64,000 nt of DNA, from NCBI RefSeq assembly GCF_002954225.1, contig NZ_PPTH01000016.1, positions 377,114-441,113 on the forward strand, written 5' to 3'. Position numbers and translations under genes: made by a program. The notes below the pieces were generated by a model. That model saw nothing but the letters and a program-made list of their open reading frames with translations. It made no database searches and was not told where the DNA came from. Position 1 is the first letter of the stretch. Each line of letters starts with the position of its first letter. Origin of the DNA: Arthrobacter ruber. GTDB lineage: Bacteria > Actinomycetota > Actinomycetes > Actinomycetales > Micrococcaceae. This document shows, piece by piece, positions 1 through 8,298 of this stretch.

Positions 1-122
1 CAGTAGGTGATCGACTCCCAGTTCCGCTCCCACTTCTTCCGCCATTCGATGCGCCGACCGCAGGAGCGACAGGTCTTCGGTTCCTGTGCCCCCGTCCCCG
101 CCGATGTCGGAGGCCGTCTCAC
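1..122 (-). CDS. DUF2256 family zinc-ribbon-like protein (3' end outside window)
   Basis: Read on the minus strand from a GTG at 122-120, the first 40 codons give a basic Gly/Pro-rich lead and then the pattern KTCRSCGRRIEWRKKW followed by ERNWESITY and the start of a Cys codon at the window edge. This spacing (CxxCGR, WRKKW, N-W, YC) is the signature of the short DUF2256 proteins, which carry two CxxC-like pairs and probably bind zinc. The start overlaps the stop of the DUF1206 gene as GTGA, so the two are translationally coupled. The gene's end lies beyond base 1. Function of the family is not known. Confidence 0.8.
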   Translation of the reverse strand, partial: MRRPPTSAGTGAQEPKTCRSCGRRIEWRKKWERNWESITY

Positions 123-961
123 ATGCGGCCGTACACTGCGCGGATGATGGCGAAGATCCCGTAGCAGACGAGCCCCAGCGCGATCAGCGTCAGCACGTAC
201 ACGCCCACCGGGTGGTACTGGAGCACCTTGAGGCTGCCGTCCAGTCCGGTGGACTCCTGCGGATCGCGGTGCAGTCCCGCGAGGACGAACAACCCGCCCA
301 CGAGCATCAGGGCCAGCCCCTTGGCCACGTGCCCGACGACGCCGAACACCTCGACCACGCGCCCGCGGGCGGTGTCCTCGAACCTCCGCAGCTCCGGTCG
401 AAACCCCCGGCGAATCCCCTTGACGACGAAATGCACGCCGATACCCGCAACGACTCCCGCCGTCACGAACACGAGGAGGACTCCGGGGGTGGTGTCGAGA
501 AGGGACCGCGTGAAGTCCACCGTCGATTCGGAGGAGTCGGGGCCGTCGCCGAGCGCGAACCGCGCGAACGTCGCCGCCATGGACCCGTAGATGAGGACCA
601 GCGCACCGGAGGAGATGTGCTTGCCGATACGCCGGCCGGTCGGCAGGTGCCGCGCACGGAGGGTCGCCTCGCTGAGCTGCCACAGGGCCAGGCCCGCGCA
701 GCCCACCGAGCAGATCCACATGATCGGTGTCCCGAGCGCTCCTTCCGCCACTTCCTCGAGCGCCCCGGTGGGCTCGGCCTCACCGTTGCCCCCGACGGCG
801 AGGCGCAGCGCGATCATGCCGATCAGGATGTGCACCACCGCGAGCGCAGCGAAACCGAAGCGCGCGGTGACATCGAGCGCGCGCGTGTCGGTCGCCTGTT
901 CGACGGCGTCGGCGGCCCGGCCGACCAGCCCCTGCTGGTCCGCGCTGCTGTCCGTGGTCAC
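119..961 (-). CDS. DUF1206 domain-containing integral membrane protein
   Basis: A 280-residue protein with about six hydrophobic segments arranged as three repeated two-helix units, the layout of DUF1206 proteins. The units are recognisable from the recurring patterns RFGFAALAVVHILIG, HISSGALVLIYGSMA and VEVFGVVGHVAKGLALMLVG. The N-terminal 35 residues are acidic and cytosolic. It begins with GTG at 961, preceded four bases upstream by a good ribosome site (GGGAGG). The role of DUF1206 proteins is unknown; they are common in Actinobacteria. It forms an operon with the overlapping DUF2256 gene. Confidence 0.9.
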   Translation of the reverse strand: MTTDSSADQQGLVGRAADAVEQATDTRALDVTARFGFAALAVVHILIGMIALRLAVGGNGEAEPTGALEEVAEGALGTPIMWICSVGCAGLALWQLSEATLRARHLPTGRRIGKHISSGALVLIYGSMAATFARFALGDGPDSSESTVDFTRSLLDTTPGVLLVFVTAGVVAGIGVHFVVKGIRRGFRPELRRFEDTARGRVVEVFGVVGHVAKGLALMLVGGLFVLAGLHRDPQESTGLDGSLKVLQYHPVGVYVLTLIALGLVCYGIFAIIRAVYGRM

Positions 962-1245
962 TCAACCTCCCGGCGTCGAGAAAGCCCCTCCTTCCGGACG
1001 GGGCTCCCTGGTTGTCCCTCAAGGATAGGAGCGCCGGGCATTCCCGACGCACGGCGCCCGGCGTCCTTGCCTTGCAGAACCGGTGCCATTCCGATGCGGA
1101 ATCGGCAGTCATAATCCTTGAGGCCGAGGGCGGGACACGGCACACTGGTCAAGCCAGTCCTACCCGGCACGTCAGCGCACACCAGGGTCTCATTTCTTCT
1201 CCAGGTCGGTTCGACAGCGCTGCCTCGACGACCAGGAGTTCATGC

Positions 1246-2805
1246 ATGATCCATGAAGATGCCGTGATCGAAGGCGGTTCCGTGCGCCTCGCGCAGGAAC
1301 GCGACCTCACCACCCTGCTGGAGGCGGTGGAGACCAGCCCCGATCTTCCCCGCGCAGTGATCGAGGCAGCCGAAATCCGCGCCGCCGCCGAGGCCCTCGG
1401 CCGACTCGACGTCGCGTTCTGGGCGGAGGTCACCGGGCTCGATGCGCTCGCCCGCACGGAAGGTGCGCCCGGAGCGAGGACGCGCGGACAGGAGATCCTC
1501 GAATGGGCGCGGAACCAGGGCGATGCCCGGCTGGCCAGCCGTTGCCACGCCCTGATCGCGATGATGGACCTGATCGCCGGCCACTCCGGCTCCGGAGCCG
1601 AGCAGGCGACCATCGCCGTCACGCTCCTGGACGGCACCGAACTGCCCGCCCTGCGGGCGCAGCTGCTGACGCGACAGGCCCTGGGGCTCCTGGGCGCAGG
1701 GCTGCTGCAGCACGGGTTCGACGTCTCCCGGCGGGCGCTCGCCATGGCGAGTCAGCTGGGCGACCACGACCTCGTGGCCCGGCTGGGTTCGAACGCCTTC
1801 CACGCAGCCCTCGACGAAGGGATGCCGGACGAGGCACGTTTCTGGATGCGACGGCTCAGGACCGTGATCGAGGCGTCGCCCGCACTCGAGTCGGAACTGA
1901 GCGATGTCCTCGCCCGCGACCACCTCGTGGCCCGGCGCCTGCAGGAGGCACTCGAGGTGCTGGACCGGTCCGCGAACGACGACGCATCGGCCCAGCCAGA
2001 GACGAGGGCGTACGAGATGCTGCTGCGGGCGCAGGCGCACCACGGGCTCGGCGACCTCGGCGCCGCTCGGACCGCGCTCGACAGGGCCGAGCACATCACC
2101 GCGCGGCATGCCCTGGAGGAGGTCGCATCGATGATCCTCGAGGAGCGCGCCGCCGTCGCCGCATCCGGCGCCGACTACCACCTGGCCTACGAACTCCACC
2201 GGCAGTTCCACCGGGCGGTCAGGGCGCGGTGGATCGAGGCGCGCCGGTCGCAGGTGGACCACCTCTTCGCCGAGCAGAACGTCACCGAGGCGCTCGAGAG
2301 GGCCGAGCAGGCGGAGGCCGCCGTCGCCGTCGATCCGCTGACGAAGGTACGCAACCGGCGCTGGGTGGAGGACTCCCTGCCCGACGTCGTGCACGCCTGG
2401 CAGGCCGGTGGCGAGTGGACCGCCTCCCTGGCCATCCTCGACCTGGACCACTTCAAGCAGATCAACGACCGCTTCGGGCACCCGGCGGGCGACGACGTCC
2501 TCGTGGCCGTAGCCTCCTGCCTCCAGGGATGCCGGGGAGTACGGTACGTGGCCCGCATCGGCGGCGAGGAGTTCCTGCTCGTCCTCCGACAGGACGCCGA
2601 CCAGGAGCAGGTGGCGGAGCATGTCCTGTCCGCCGTCCGCCGGCTCGAGTGGCCGCACATCCACGACGCCCTGCGGGTCACGGCGAGCATCGGATTCGCC
2701 GGGTGCGAGTCCGACACGACGTCGGCCGCCCTCCTTCGGGAAGCCGACCGGAACCTCTACCGGGCGAAGCGGGCAGGCCGGGACCGCGCGGCGGGCCCCT
2801 GGTAG
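1246..2805 (+). CDS. Diguanylate cyclase with N-terminal TPR-like region
   Basis: A predicted cytosolic enzyme of 519 residues making cyclic di-GMP from two GTP. The C-terminal ~170 residues form a GGDEF domain: DxDHFKQINDRFGHPAGDDVL is followed by the active-site loop GGEEF (about residues 439-443). The first ~300 residues are Ala/Leu-rich helical repeats resembling TPR units and probably sense a partner. The product-inhibition I-site (RxxD five residues before the loop) is replaced by RGVR, so feedback inhibition is probably lost. I chose ATG 1246 because AGGAG lies seven bases upstream; the frame is open further upstream but that part looks non-coding. Confidence 0.93.
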   Translation: MIHEDAVIEGGSVRLAQERDLTTLLEAVETSPDLPRAVIEAAEIRAAAEALGRLDVAFWAEVTGLDALARTEGAPGARTRGQEILEWARNQGDARLASRCHALIAMMDLIAGHSGSGAEQATIAVTLLDGTELPALRAQLLTRQALGLLGAGLLQHGFDVSRRALAMASQLGDHDLVARLGSNAFHAALDEGMPDEARFWMRRLRTVIEASPALESELSDVLARDHLVARRLQEALEVLDRSANDDASAQPETRAYEMLLRAQAHHGLGDLGAARTALDRAEHITARHALEEVASMILEERAAVAASGADYHLAYELHRQFHRAVRARWIEARRSQVDHLFAEQNVTEALERAEQAEAAVAVDPLTKVRNRRWVEDSLPDVVHAWQAGGEWTASLAILDLDHFKQINDRFGHPAGDDVLVAVASCLQGCRGVRYVARIGGEEFLLVLRQDADQEQVAEHVLSAVRRLEWPHIHDALRVTASIGFAGCESDTTSAALLREADRNLYRAKRAGRDRAAGPW

Positions 2806-2881
2806 CACCCGCTGCGCCGGGCCCGCCGCCGGACGCCGCTGCGCGGCCAGGACCGCAGTGCGAGGCCGGGCCGGCTGCCGC

Positions 2882-3646
2882 TCAGGTCCGGCGCAGCAGC
2901 CACTCGTCGAGCGCAGCCCGGACGAGTTCGGCTCCGTCCTGCCCGCCGTAGTTCGCCGCGAAGCGTGGATCGCCGACGTACATCTCCCCCAGTCCTCCGA
3001 TGTACTCGGCAGACAGGGACCCGTCGTCGTCGCGCGGCACACCGGGGACCCCGGAGAGCCATGCGACGTGGCGTGCTGCGAGCGCCTGCGCCTCCTCGCC
3101 CGTCGGGGCGATCCCCCTGGTCGCTGCGTCCGTCCACCCTGCGTTGAGCTCCGCCACCTCCCGCGTGAAGGCGTCCTTCTCGGCGTCGGTCTTGCCGCGC
3201 CACCAGGAGTCGCCCTCGGCATAGGCGTCCCGACCCCACCGCTCCTCGACCTCCTCCCGGTACTGCGTGTGGTCGAATCCGTTGAACATGTCTTCTGGCA
3301 TGGGTTCTTCTCCTCGTTCGAGGGCCTCCACCGTGGTGAGGACCGCCGTAATCTGCCGGCCGAGCCGTTCCTGCTCGCCGCGGAGGTACTGGAGGTGGAC
3401 ACGCAGGGTCGATGCGGGCGCGTCCGTCCGCCCGGCGTCGATGACCTCGCCGATGGCGGGCAGGGGCAGTCCCAGGGACCTCAGCAGCAGGATGCGCTGG
3501 AGCCGCACGAGTGCTTCGGCGTCGTAGTACCGGTACCCGTTGGCACCCACGCGCGACGGCGCGAGCAGTCCGACGTCGCCGTAATGGCGAAGCGTCCGGG
3601 TGGTGGTGCCGGCGAGGCGCGCGACCGTGCTGATCGGGTAGTCCAC
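2882..3646 (-). CDS. MerR family transcriptional regulator, TipAL-like
   Basis: A 254-residue regulator. Residues 1-70 form the MerR winged helix (STVARLAGTTTRTLRHYGDVGLL then GANGYRYYD), followed by a dimerisation coiled coil and a TipAS-type C-terminal domain of about 130 residues (HTQYREEVEERWG, then WRGKTDAEKDAF). In TipAL this domain binds thiopeptide antibiotics or other small hydrophobic drugs and the protein activates its own promoter. GTG 3646 was chosen because GGAGGAG sits six bases upstream. A promoter with the MerR hallmark 19-bp spacer lies just upstream, so autoregulation is likely. The ligand cannot be told from sequence. Confidence 0.92.
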   Translation of the reverse strand: MDYPISTVARLAGTTTRTLRHYGDVGLLAPSRVGANGYRYYDAEALVRLQRILLLRSLGLPLPAIGEVIDAGRTDAPASTLRVHLQYLRGEQERLGRQITAVLTTVEALERGEEPMPEDMFNGFDHTQYREEVEERWGRDAYAEGDSWWRGKTDAEKDAFTREVAELNAGWTDAATRGIAPTGEEAQALAARHVAWLSGVPGVPRDDDGSLSAEYIGGLGEMYVGDPRFAANYGGQDGAELVRAALDEWLLRRT

Positions 3647-3686
3647 CTTGTTCTCCTCCCCCCGGCGGTCTGCGCCGGGAGATCCC

Positions 3687-3717
3687 ACAGTAGGAGTTGA
3701 CGTCGCGTCAAGGTCAA
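3687..3717 (-). promoter_or_regulatory. MerR-type promoter with operator dyad in the spacer
   Basis: On the minus strand TTGACC (3717-3712) and TACTGT (3692-3687) are separated by exactly 19 bases, the over-long spacer typical of promoters that MerR proteins activate by DNA distortion. The spacer holds a perfect dyad, TTGACG and CGTCAA around three bases (3697-3711). It lies about 40 bp upstream of the MerR/TipAS start, so it is most simply an autoregulatory promoter. Confidence 0.75.
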
Positions 3718-3781
3718 CAGGCTCGATCAGGCCCGTCCGAGCGTCACCACGACCGGGCGTGGAGGAGTGCCGGATCCGTCG

Positions 3782-4054
3782 TCAGCTGTACCAGAACCAC
3801 TGCGGTGGACGCCAGGACGGCGGAACCACATGCGCGTTGAAGGTGCCGCATTCGGAGCACGTGTAGGTGGCGCTGGCCGGAAGGAGGTCCGTGGAGTGCT
3901 CGGCCTGGCGTGCAGGCACGAACTCCTCGAAGATCAGGTAGTCGTCGGTCTGGCAGGTGGGGCAGAAAGGGGCTTCGCCCTTCTCGCCGAGTGTGGAGGG
4001 GGACCCGCTGAGGCGCAGGCTATGCCCTTGATCAAATATTGTCATGGGATTCAC
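3782..4054 (-). CDS. Small zinc-ribbon protein, function unknown
   Basis: A 90-residue protein with two CxxC pairs, CPTC near residue 31 and CSEC near residue 66, separated by a segment rich in acidic and aromatic residues; this suggests a single zinc-ribbon fold. The start is GTG 4054 with AAGGA four to five bases upstream; an internal ATG nine bases later is possible but has a poor ribosome site. The C-terminus ends in a Trp/Tyr-rich tail. The 5' leader contains a perfect inverted repeat. I do not recognise a named family. The divergent neighbour is an excisionase-like protein. Confidence 0.7.
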   Translation of the reverse strand: MNPMTIFDQGHSLRLSGSPSTLGEKGEAPFCPTCQTDDYLIFEEFVPARQAEHSTDLLPASATYTCSECGTFNAHVVPPSWRPPQWFWYS

Positions 4055-4063
4055 CGTTTCCTT

Positions 4064-4087
4064 CTTGCAACCGACGCTGGTTGCAAG
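4064..4087. promoter_or_regulatory. Perfect inverted repeat in the leader of the zinc-ribbon gene
   Basis: Arms CTTGCAACC and GGTTGCAAG are exact complements separated by six bases. The repeat ends next to the ribosome site of the 4054 gene, and a -10-like TATAAA lies upstream on the minus strand (about 4100). It could be a protein operator just downstream of the transcription start or an RNA hairpin controlling translation. Confidence 0.6.
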
Positions 4088-4202
4088 TAGTGAGGGTATT
4101 TATACGCACACAGTAGACCCGCAGTACTCATAGCGGAAGGGCAGGGCCCGCGACTTCGCTCCGCCACCACTCGAGCGCTACTGCTGCTGGCACAATGACC
4201 CC

Positions 4203-4613
4203 ATGACCGCCAGGGCACCACGATCCGCAGCAGCACTCCCGCCCGAGCAGGCCGCACCCCTGCGACGTGCACTGACCGACAGCACCGATGTGACCGTCTT
4301 CGTGGACGGAACGGCCCACCGACTCCCCGACGAGGCGCAGGCCGCCGTGGTTGACCTCCTCGCCCGCCTGTCCGACGGTGACGCCGTCCAGGTCACCTCG
4401 GTGGCCGAACTGCTGACCACCTCGCAGGCGGCCGAACTCGCAGGCATCTCGCACAGCTACCTCCGCAAGCTCACGGACGCCGGCACCCTCCCGGTCGAGT
4501 ACCGCGGATCGCACCGGCGCCTCCGGCGGTCGGACGTCGAGGACTGGCTCCGCAGCCAACTGCACCGCGGGAGATCACCTGCCGACGCCGTCGCGGGTGA
4601 GACGGCGCCCTGA
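4203..4613 (+). CDS. Excisionase-family helix-turn-helix protein
   Basis: A 136-residue protein. The C-terminal half carries a MerR-like HTH of the excisionase type (LTTSQAAELAGISHSYLRKL, then GTLPVEYRGSHRRLRRSDVEDWL). The N-terminal 65 residues contain a small mixed region (VTVFVDGTAHRLPDEAQ). Proteins of this layout are often the antitoxin half of PIN-domain toxin-antitoxin pairs in Actinobacteria, but no toxin follows here: the next gene is convergent and is a PucR regulator. It may therefore be an orphan regulator. No good ribosome site is seen; CACAAT six bases before the ATG could be the -10 of a leaderless transcript. Confidence 0.75.
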   Translation: MTARAPRSAAALPPEQAAPLRRALTDSTDVTVFVDGTAHRLPDEAQAAVVDLLARLSDGDAVQVTSVAELLTTSQAAELAGISHSYLRKLTDAGTLPVEYRGSHRRLRRSDVEDWLRSQLHRGRSPADAVAGETAP

Positions 4614-4637
4614 CGGCGCTCCCGCCCCACGCTGCCC

Positions 4638-5864
4638 CTAGGAGAGACCGAACCGGGGACGGGACCTCCACCGGCGGGCCTTGAGGGCGAGATGCAGTTC
4701 CAGCCGCACCGTCCCGGCGAGGGGATCGACGCCGATGACCGAGCGGATCCGCGCCAGGCGGTTGTAGACGCTGCTGCGGTGCAGGTGGAGCTGGGCCGCG
4801 ACGTCCTGCACGGAGCCGTTCTTGTCGTACAGCAGCTCCAGGACCGGCAGCAGTTCCTCCACCCGGTCGGCCTCGCTCAGCTCGCCGAAACGGATGCTGC
4901 CGTGCGCGGGCGCCTGCCACCCGACGGTCCCGAGGAACTGGTACACGCCGATGTCAGCATAGGACGCCACGTCACCGAGGTGCGGGTCCACCGCTGCCGC
5001 CTGGACGGTATGTTGGGCATGTTCGAAGGCCTCGGCCAGGTCTCGGGGATCGGCCACGGGCTCGCTCAGCCCCAGGAGGATGCGGCCCGCTGGACGGCCC
5101 GCGCGCTTGGCGACCCCGGCCCGGTACCTGTCGAGGACCTGCTGCAGCGCGGTGGCGCCGACGCCGGCGGCACACAGGAGCACCGAGAACCCTGAGGCCC
5201 CGGCACTGAACAGCACGGGTGCGACGCCGACCGTCGCCTGGAGCGCGAGCGTGCGCTGGAGGAGTGCGGCCTCATGCGGGTCGTCGATGTCGGGGGGCGC
5301 CGCCGCCGCGAGCTCGTGCACCACCGCAAGACGCCACGGGCCGTTCCCGCCGAGCTCGTGCCACCCGCGCAGCTCCTCGCTCGCCGCTGCCACCCCGCGG
5401 CACGCGGCGAGGAAGGTGGCCTCCCTCCGGGTCCGGCGTTCCGAGGAGGCCGCGTCCGTCTCGAGGAGGAGCTCGGCGAGGCGATCGGTCAGCGGTCGGA
5501 CGACCGGCAGGGCGGCCAGGATGTCAGCTGCGGGATCCGCGCTCGACTGCTGCTGCACCCACAGATAGCCCACCCGGAACCCCCGCACGAGCAGGGGGAC
5601 GCAGACGCGGGCCAGCATCCCGAGGTCCTCGTTGGCGGGGACGGCGACGGCGCGGACCGCCTGCGCGATGCCGTGCCGGAGCTGCCACTCGTCGACGTCC
5701 GCCGGGACCTGCTTGCTCAGCAGGAAATTGACCCGGACGCGGTCCGCAGTGCTCTGGTGACTGCTGTACGCGAGGAGGACGCCGTCCGGGTCCTCGAGGG
5801 ACAGTCCGCGGCCCAGCTTCTGCGCGATCGACTCGACGACGTCATCGATGGCCTGGTTCTGCAC
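4638..5864 (-). CDS. PucR/CdaR family transcriptional regulator
   Basis: About 408 residues. The N-terminal part (LGRGLSLEDPDGVLLAYSS) resembles the sensory domain of PucR-type regulators. The C-terminal 60 residues are the PucR helix-turn-helix (SVQDVAAQLHLHRSSVYNRL). The frame is open for 20 more codons, but GTG 5864 fits best: TATCGT lies exactly six bases upstream, giving a leaderless start. It is transcribed divergently from ald, so control of alanine catabolism is likely. The better known actinobacterial regulator of ald, AldR, is of the Lrp family, so this is a different solution. Target and effector are inferred. Confidence 0.88.
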   Translation of the reverse strand: MQNQAIDDVVESIAQKLGRGLSLEDPDGVLLAYSSHQSTADRVRVNFLLSKQVPADVDEWQLRHGIAQAVRAVAVPANEDLGMLARVCVPLLVRGFRVGYLWVQQQSSADPAADILAALPVVRPLTDRLAELLLETDAASSERRTRREATFLAACRGVAAASEELRGWHELGGNGPWRLAVVHELAAAAPPDIDDPHEAALLQRTLALQATVGVAPVLFSAGASGFSVLLCAAGVGATALQQVLDRYRAGVAKRAGRPAGRILLGLSEPVADPRDLAEAFEHAQHTVQAAAVDPHLGDVASYADIGVYQFLGTVGWQAPAHGSIRFGELSEADRVEELLPVLELLYDKNGSVQDVAAQLHLHRSSVYNRLARIRSVIGVDPLAGTVRLELHLALKARRWRSRPRFGLS

Positions 5865-6130
5865 CCTTCCACGATAGGTGCGTAGACCGCTATGGGCGAC
5901 AATTGCCGCTGCGGAACTCGACATCTGTCGATGGCGGTGGAGGACGCGGCCTGCTAGTGCTCCACGTCACATCTCCTGTGGAGCGCGTGGTGGCGGGCTT
6001 CTGCAGCGCAGCGCAGGAGGCACGCCTGCTGCCGACATCGGCGCTCCGGCTGAGGGCCGGGCGTGCCGTGCCCGGACGCTCCTATTCTGGAGAGAACCCC
6101 CATCAGCCCGATCGCACCCTGGAGAACCCA

Positions 6131-7243
6131 ATGATCATCGGCGTCCCCAAAGAAGTGAAGAACAACGAGTTCCGCGTGGCCATCACCGCCTCCGGTGTGC
6201 ACGAGTTCCGCGCGCACGGCCACACCGTGCTCGTGGAGCGCGGCGCGGGCGTGGGCTCGAGCATCTCGGACGTCGAGTACGAGGCCGCGGGCGCCGAGCT
6301 CGTCGACGCCGCAGACGACGTGTGGGCGCGCGCCGACATGGTGCTGAAGGTCAAGGAACCCGTTGCCGCGGAGTACCACCGCTTCCGCAAGGGGCTCGTC
6401 CTCTTCACCTACCTCCACCTCGCTGCGGAACCCGAGCTGACCCGCGCACTCCTCGACGCCGGCGTCACCGCGATCGCGTACGAGACGGTTCAGGACGGGC
6501 GCGCCCTGCCCCTGCTCGCCCCCATGTCCGAGGTTGCCGGCCGCCTCTCCGTCCAGGTGGGCGCACAGGTCATGACCGCTCCCGCCGGAGGCCCCGGCCT
6601 GCTGCTCGGCGGTGTTGCCGGTGTCCGTCCCGCCAAGGTCGCCGTCCTCGGTGCGGGTGTCGCGGGCACCAACGCGACGGCCATGGCCGTCGGCACCGGC
6701 GCTGAGGTGACCATCCTCGACATCAACATCGCGCGCCTCCGCGAGATCGACGCCCTGTATGCGGGCCGCGTGAAGACCGTCGCGTCGAACTCCCTGGAGA
6801 TCGAGAAGTCCGTACTGGAGGCCGACCTGGTGATCGGGTCCGTCCTGATCCCGGGTGCACGCGCACCGAAGCTCGTGACCAACGCCCTCGTGGCCCGCAT
6901 GAAGCCCGGCAGCGTCCTCGTGGACATCGCCGTGGACCAGGGCGGGTGCTTCGAGGACTCCCGCGTCACCACCCACGAGGACCCCACCTTCACCGTCCAC
7001 GGATCGCTCTTCTACTGCGTGGGCAACATGCCCGGCGCGGTCCCCAACACCTCGACGTACGCCCTGACCAACGTGACGCTCCGCTACGCCGTCGCGCTGG
7101 CGGACAAGGGCGTCCGCGGCGCCTTCGAAGCGGACGCGGCGCTCGCGCGCGGACTGAACGTCGCAGCGGGCCAGGTGGCGCACCACTCGGTCTCGGAGGC
7201 GCACGGCCTCGACCTCGCGGAGGACTGGGCAGCGCTCGTCTAG
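6131..7243 (+). CDS. ald: Alanine dehydrogenase
   Basis: A 370-residue NAD-dependent enzyme that interconverts L-alanine and pyruvate plus ammonia. It begins with the family signature MIIGVPKEVKNNEFRVA, has the substrate-binding KVKEP and the catalytic-His segment FTYLHLAA, and a Rossmann motif VLGAGVAGTNA in the middle. Length is normal for the family. ATG 6131 has GGAG seven bases upstream. The divergent PucR gene probably regulates it. Its stop codon overlaps the stop of the convergent oxidoreductase gene: the palindrome CTAG supplies TAG on both strands. Confidence 0.97.
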   Translation: MIIGVPKEVKNNEFRVAITASGVHEFRAHGHTVLVERGAGVGSSISDVEYEAAGAELVDAADDVWARADMVLKVKEPVAAEYHRFRKGLVLFTYLHLAAEPELTRALLDAGVTAIAYETVQDGRALPLLAPMSEVAGRLSVQVGAQVMTAPAGGPGLLLGGVAGVRPAKVAVLGAGVAGTNATAMAVGTGAEVTILDINIARLREIDALYAGRVKTVASNSLEIEKSVLEADLVIGSVLIPGARAPKLVTNALVARMKPGSVLVDIAVDQGGCFEDSRVTTHEDPTFTVHGSLFYCVGNMPGAVPNTSTYALTNVTLRYAVALADKGVRGAFEADAALARGLNVAAGQVAHHSVSEAHGLDLAEDWAALV

Positions 7244-8298
7244 TCGGGCGGGTGTCCTGTCGCTCGCCGGACCGGGAAGGACGCGTGGACCTGCTCGATG
7301 ATGCGCACCACGGCGACGGCGTCCTCCGCCGCGACCGGTGGGGGCCCGATCCCCCGGATCGCCGCGACGACGCCGGCGTAGAAGGACGGATACGTGCCCG
7401 GACCGACCCTCACGGGCTCCGTGGTCCCGGCGCGGCCGAGCAGCCCGCGCTCGCCCTCCCCGCTCCCGACCTCATGCGCGGCGGCCGTATCCTCCGGGAG
7501 GACACCGGCCGCCAGCAGCTCCTCCTGCGGGTCCGTGCCGGTGATGGTGAGCCCGCCGATCGTTCCCGTGACGTGGAAGCGGGGACGGGCCAAAGGGACG
7601 AGCGTGCCCGCGCGGAGGTGACTCGTGACGCCGCCGTCGTGCTCGAGGACGAGGAACAGCGAGTCCTCCGCGGCGGCGTCGTCCCGGTCCAGCCGCAGCT
7701 CCGCGGCGACCGGCACGGCCGGCCCGGACAGGACGAGCGCCTGGTCGATCAGGTGGGAGCCGAGGTCGTAGAGGACACCTCCGCCGTCGTCCGTTCCGGC
7801 GTCACGCTTCCAGGGCTTGGTGATGGACGGCTTCCAGGACTCCATCGCGGACTCGACGATGCGCACCCTCCCGAGCGCACCCGAGACCACCAGTGCCTGC
7901 ACGGTCAGGAAGTCACCGTCCCAGCGCCGGTTGTGGAACGGGACGAGCAGCCGCCGCGCCGCCCGTGCAGCCTCGATCAGCCACTCTCCGTCCTCTGCGT
8001 GCACCACGAAGGGCTTCTCCACCACCACGTGCAGTCCCCTGCCGAGCGCGGCGGCGGCGAGGGCTGCATGGGTGGCCGGGGGCGTGGCGATCACGGCGAG
8101 CTCCGCGTCCGGCACCGCCTGCAGGGCCTCCTCCAGTGTCGCGACGACGACGGCGGACGGACAGTCGGAGCGCGCGGCCCTCTGGCGGTCCGGGCTGCGC
8201 ACGACGACGGCGGCGAGCTCGAGATCGGGATCGTGCGCGATGAGCGGGGCGTGGAAGACCCGGCCGGCATGGCCGAAACCGACCAGGACCGCCTTCAC
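7240..8298 (-). CDS. Gfo/Idh/MocA family oxidoreductase
   Basis: A 352-residue NAD(P)-dependent oxidoreductase. The N-terminus is a Rossmann fold (KAVLVGFGHAGRVFHAPL), followed by the family motif VVEKPF near residue 95 and a C-terminal dimerisation/substrate domain with GGGVLYDLGSHLIDQAL. Substrates of this family are usually sugars or inositols; this one cannot be assigned. The start is GTG 8298, overlapping the stop of the upstream TetR gene as GTGA, so translation is coupled and regulator and enzyme form an operon. Confidence 0.92.
   Translation of the reverse strand: MKAVLVGFGHAGRVFHAPLIAHDPDLELAAVVVRSPDRQRAARSDCPSAVVVATLEEALQAVPDAELAVIATPPATHAALAAAALGRGLHVVVEKPFVVHAEDGEWLIEAARAARRLLVPFHNRRWDGDFLTVQALVVSGALGRVRIVESAMESWKPSITKPWKRDAGTDDGGGVLYDLGSHLIDQALVLSGPAVPVAAELRLDRDDAAAEDSLFLVLEHDGGVTSHLRAGTLVPLARPRFHVTGTIGGLTITGTDPQEELLAAGVLPEDTAAAHEVGSGEGERGLLGRAGTTEPVRVGPGTYPSFYAGVVAAIRGIGPPPVAAEDAVAVVRIIEQVHASFPVRRATGHPPD

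Noticed and set aside
86-1114. Long plus-strand frame over the DUF1206 gene
   Set aside because: It is the antisense shadow of a clear membrane-protein gene and its translation is His/Arg/Asp-rich without motifs.
1240-3402. 720-codon minus-strand frame across the GGDEF and MerR genes
   Set aside because: Both underlying genes are well supported; this frame is an open shadow caused by high GC.
4203-4613. Toxin-antitoxin module
   Set aside because: The excisionase-like protein resembles an antitoxin but no PIN or other toxin gene is adjacent.
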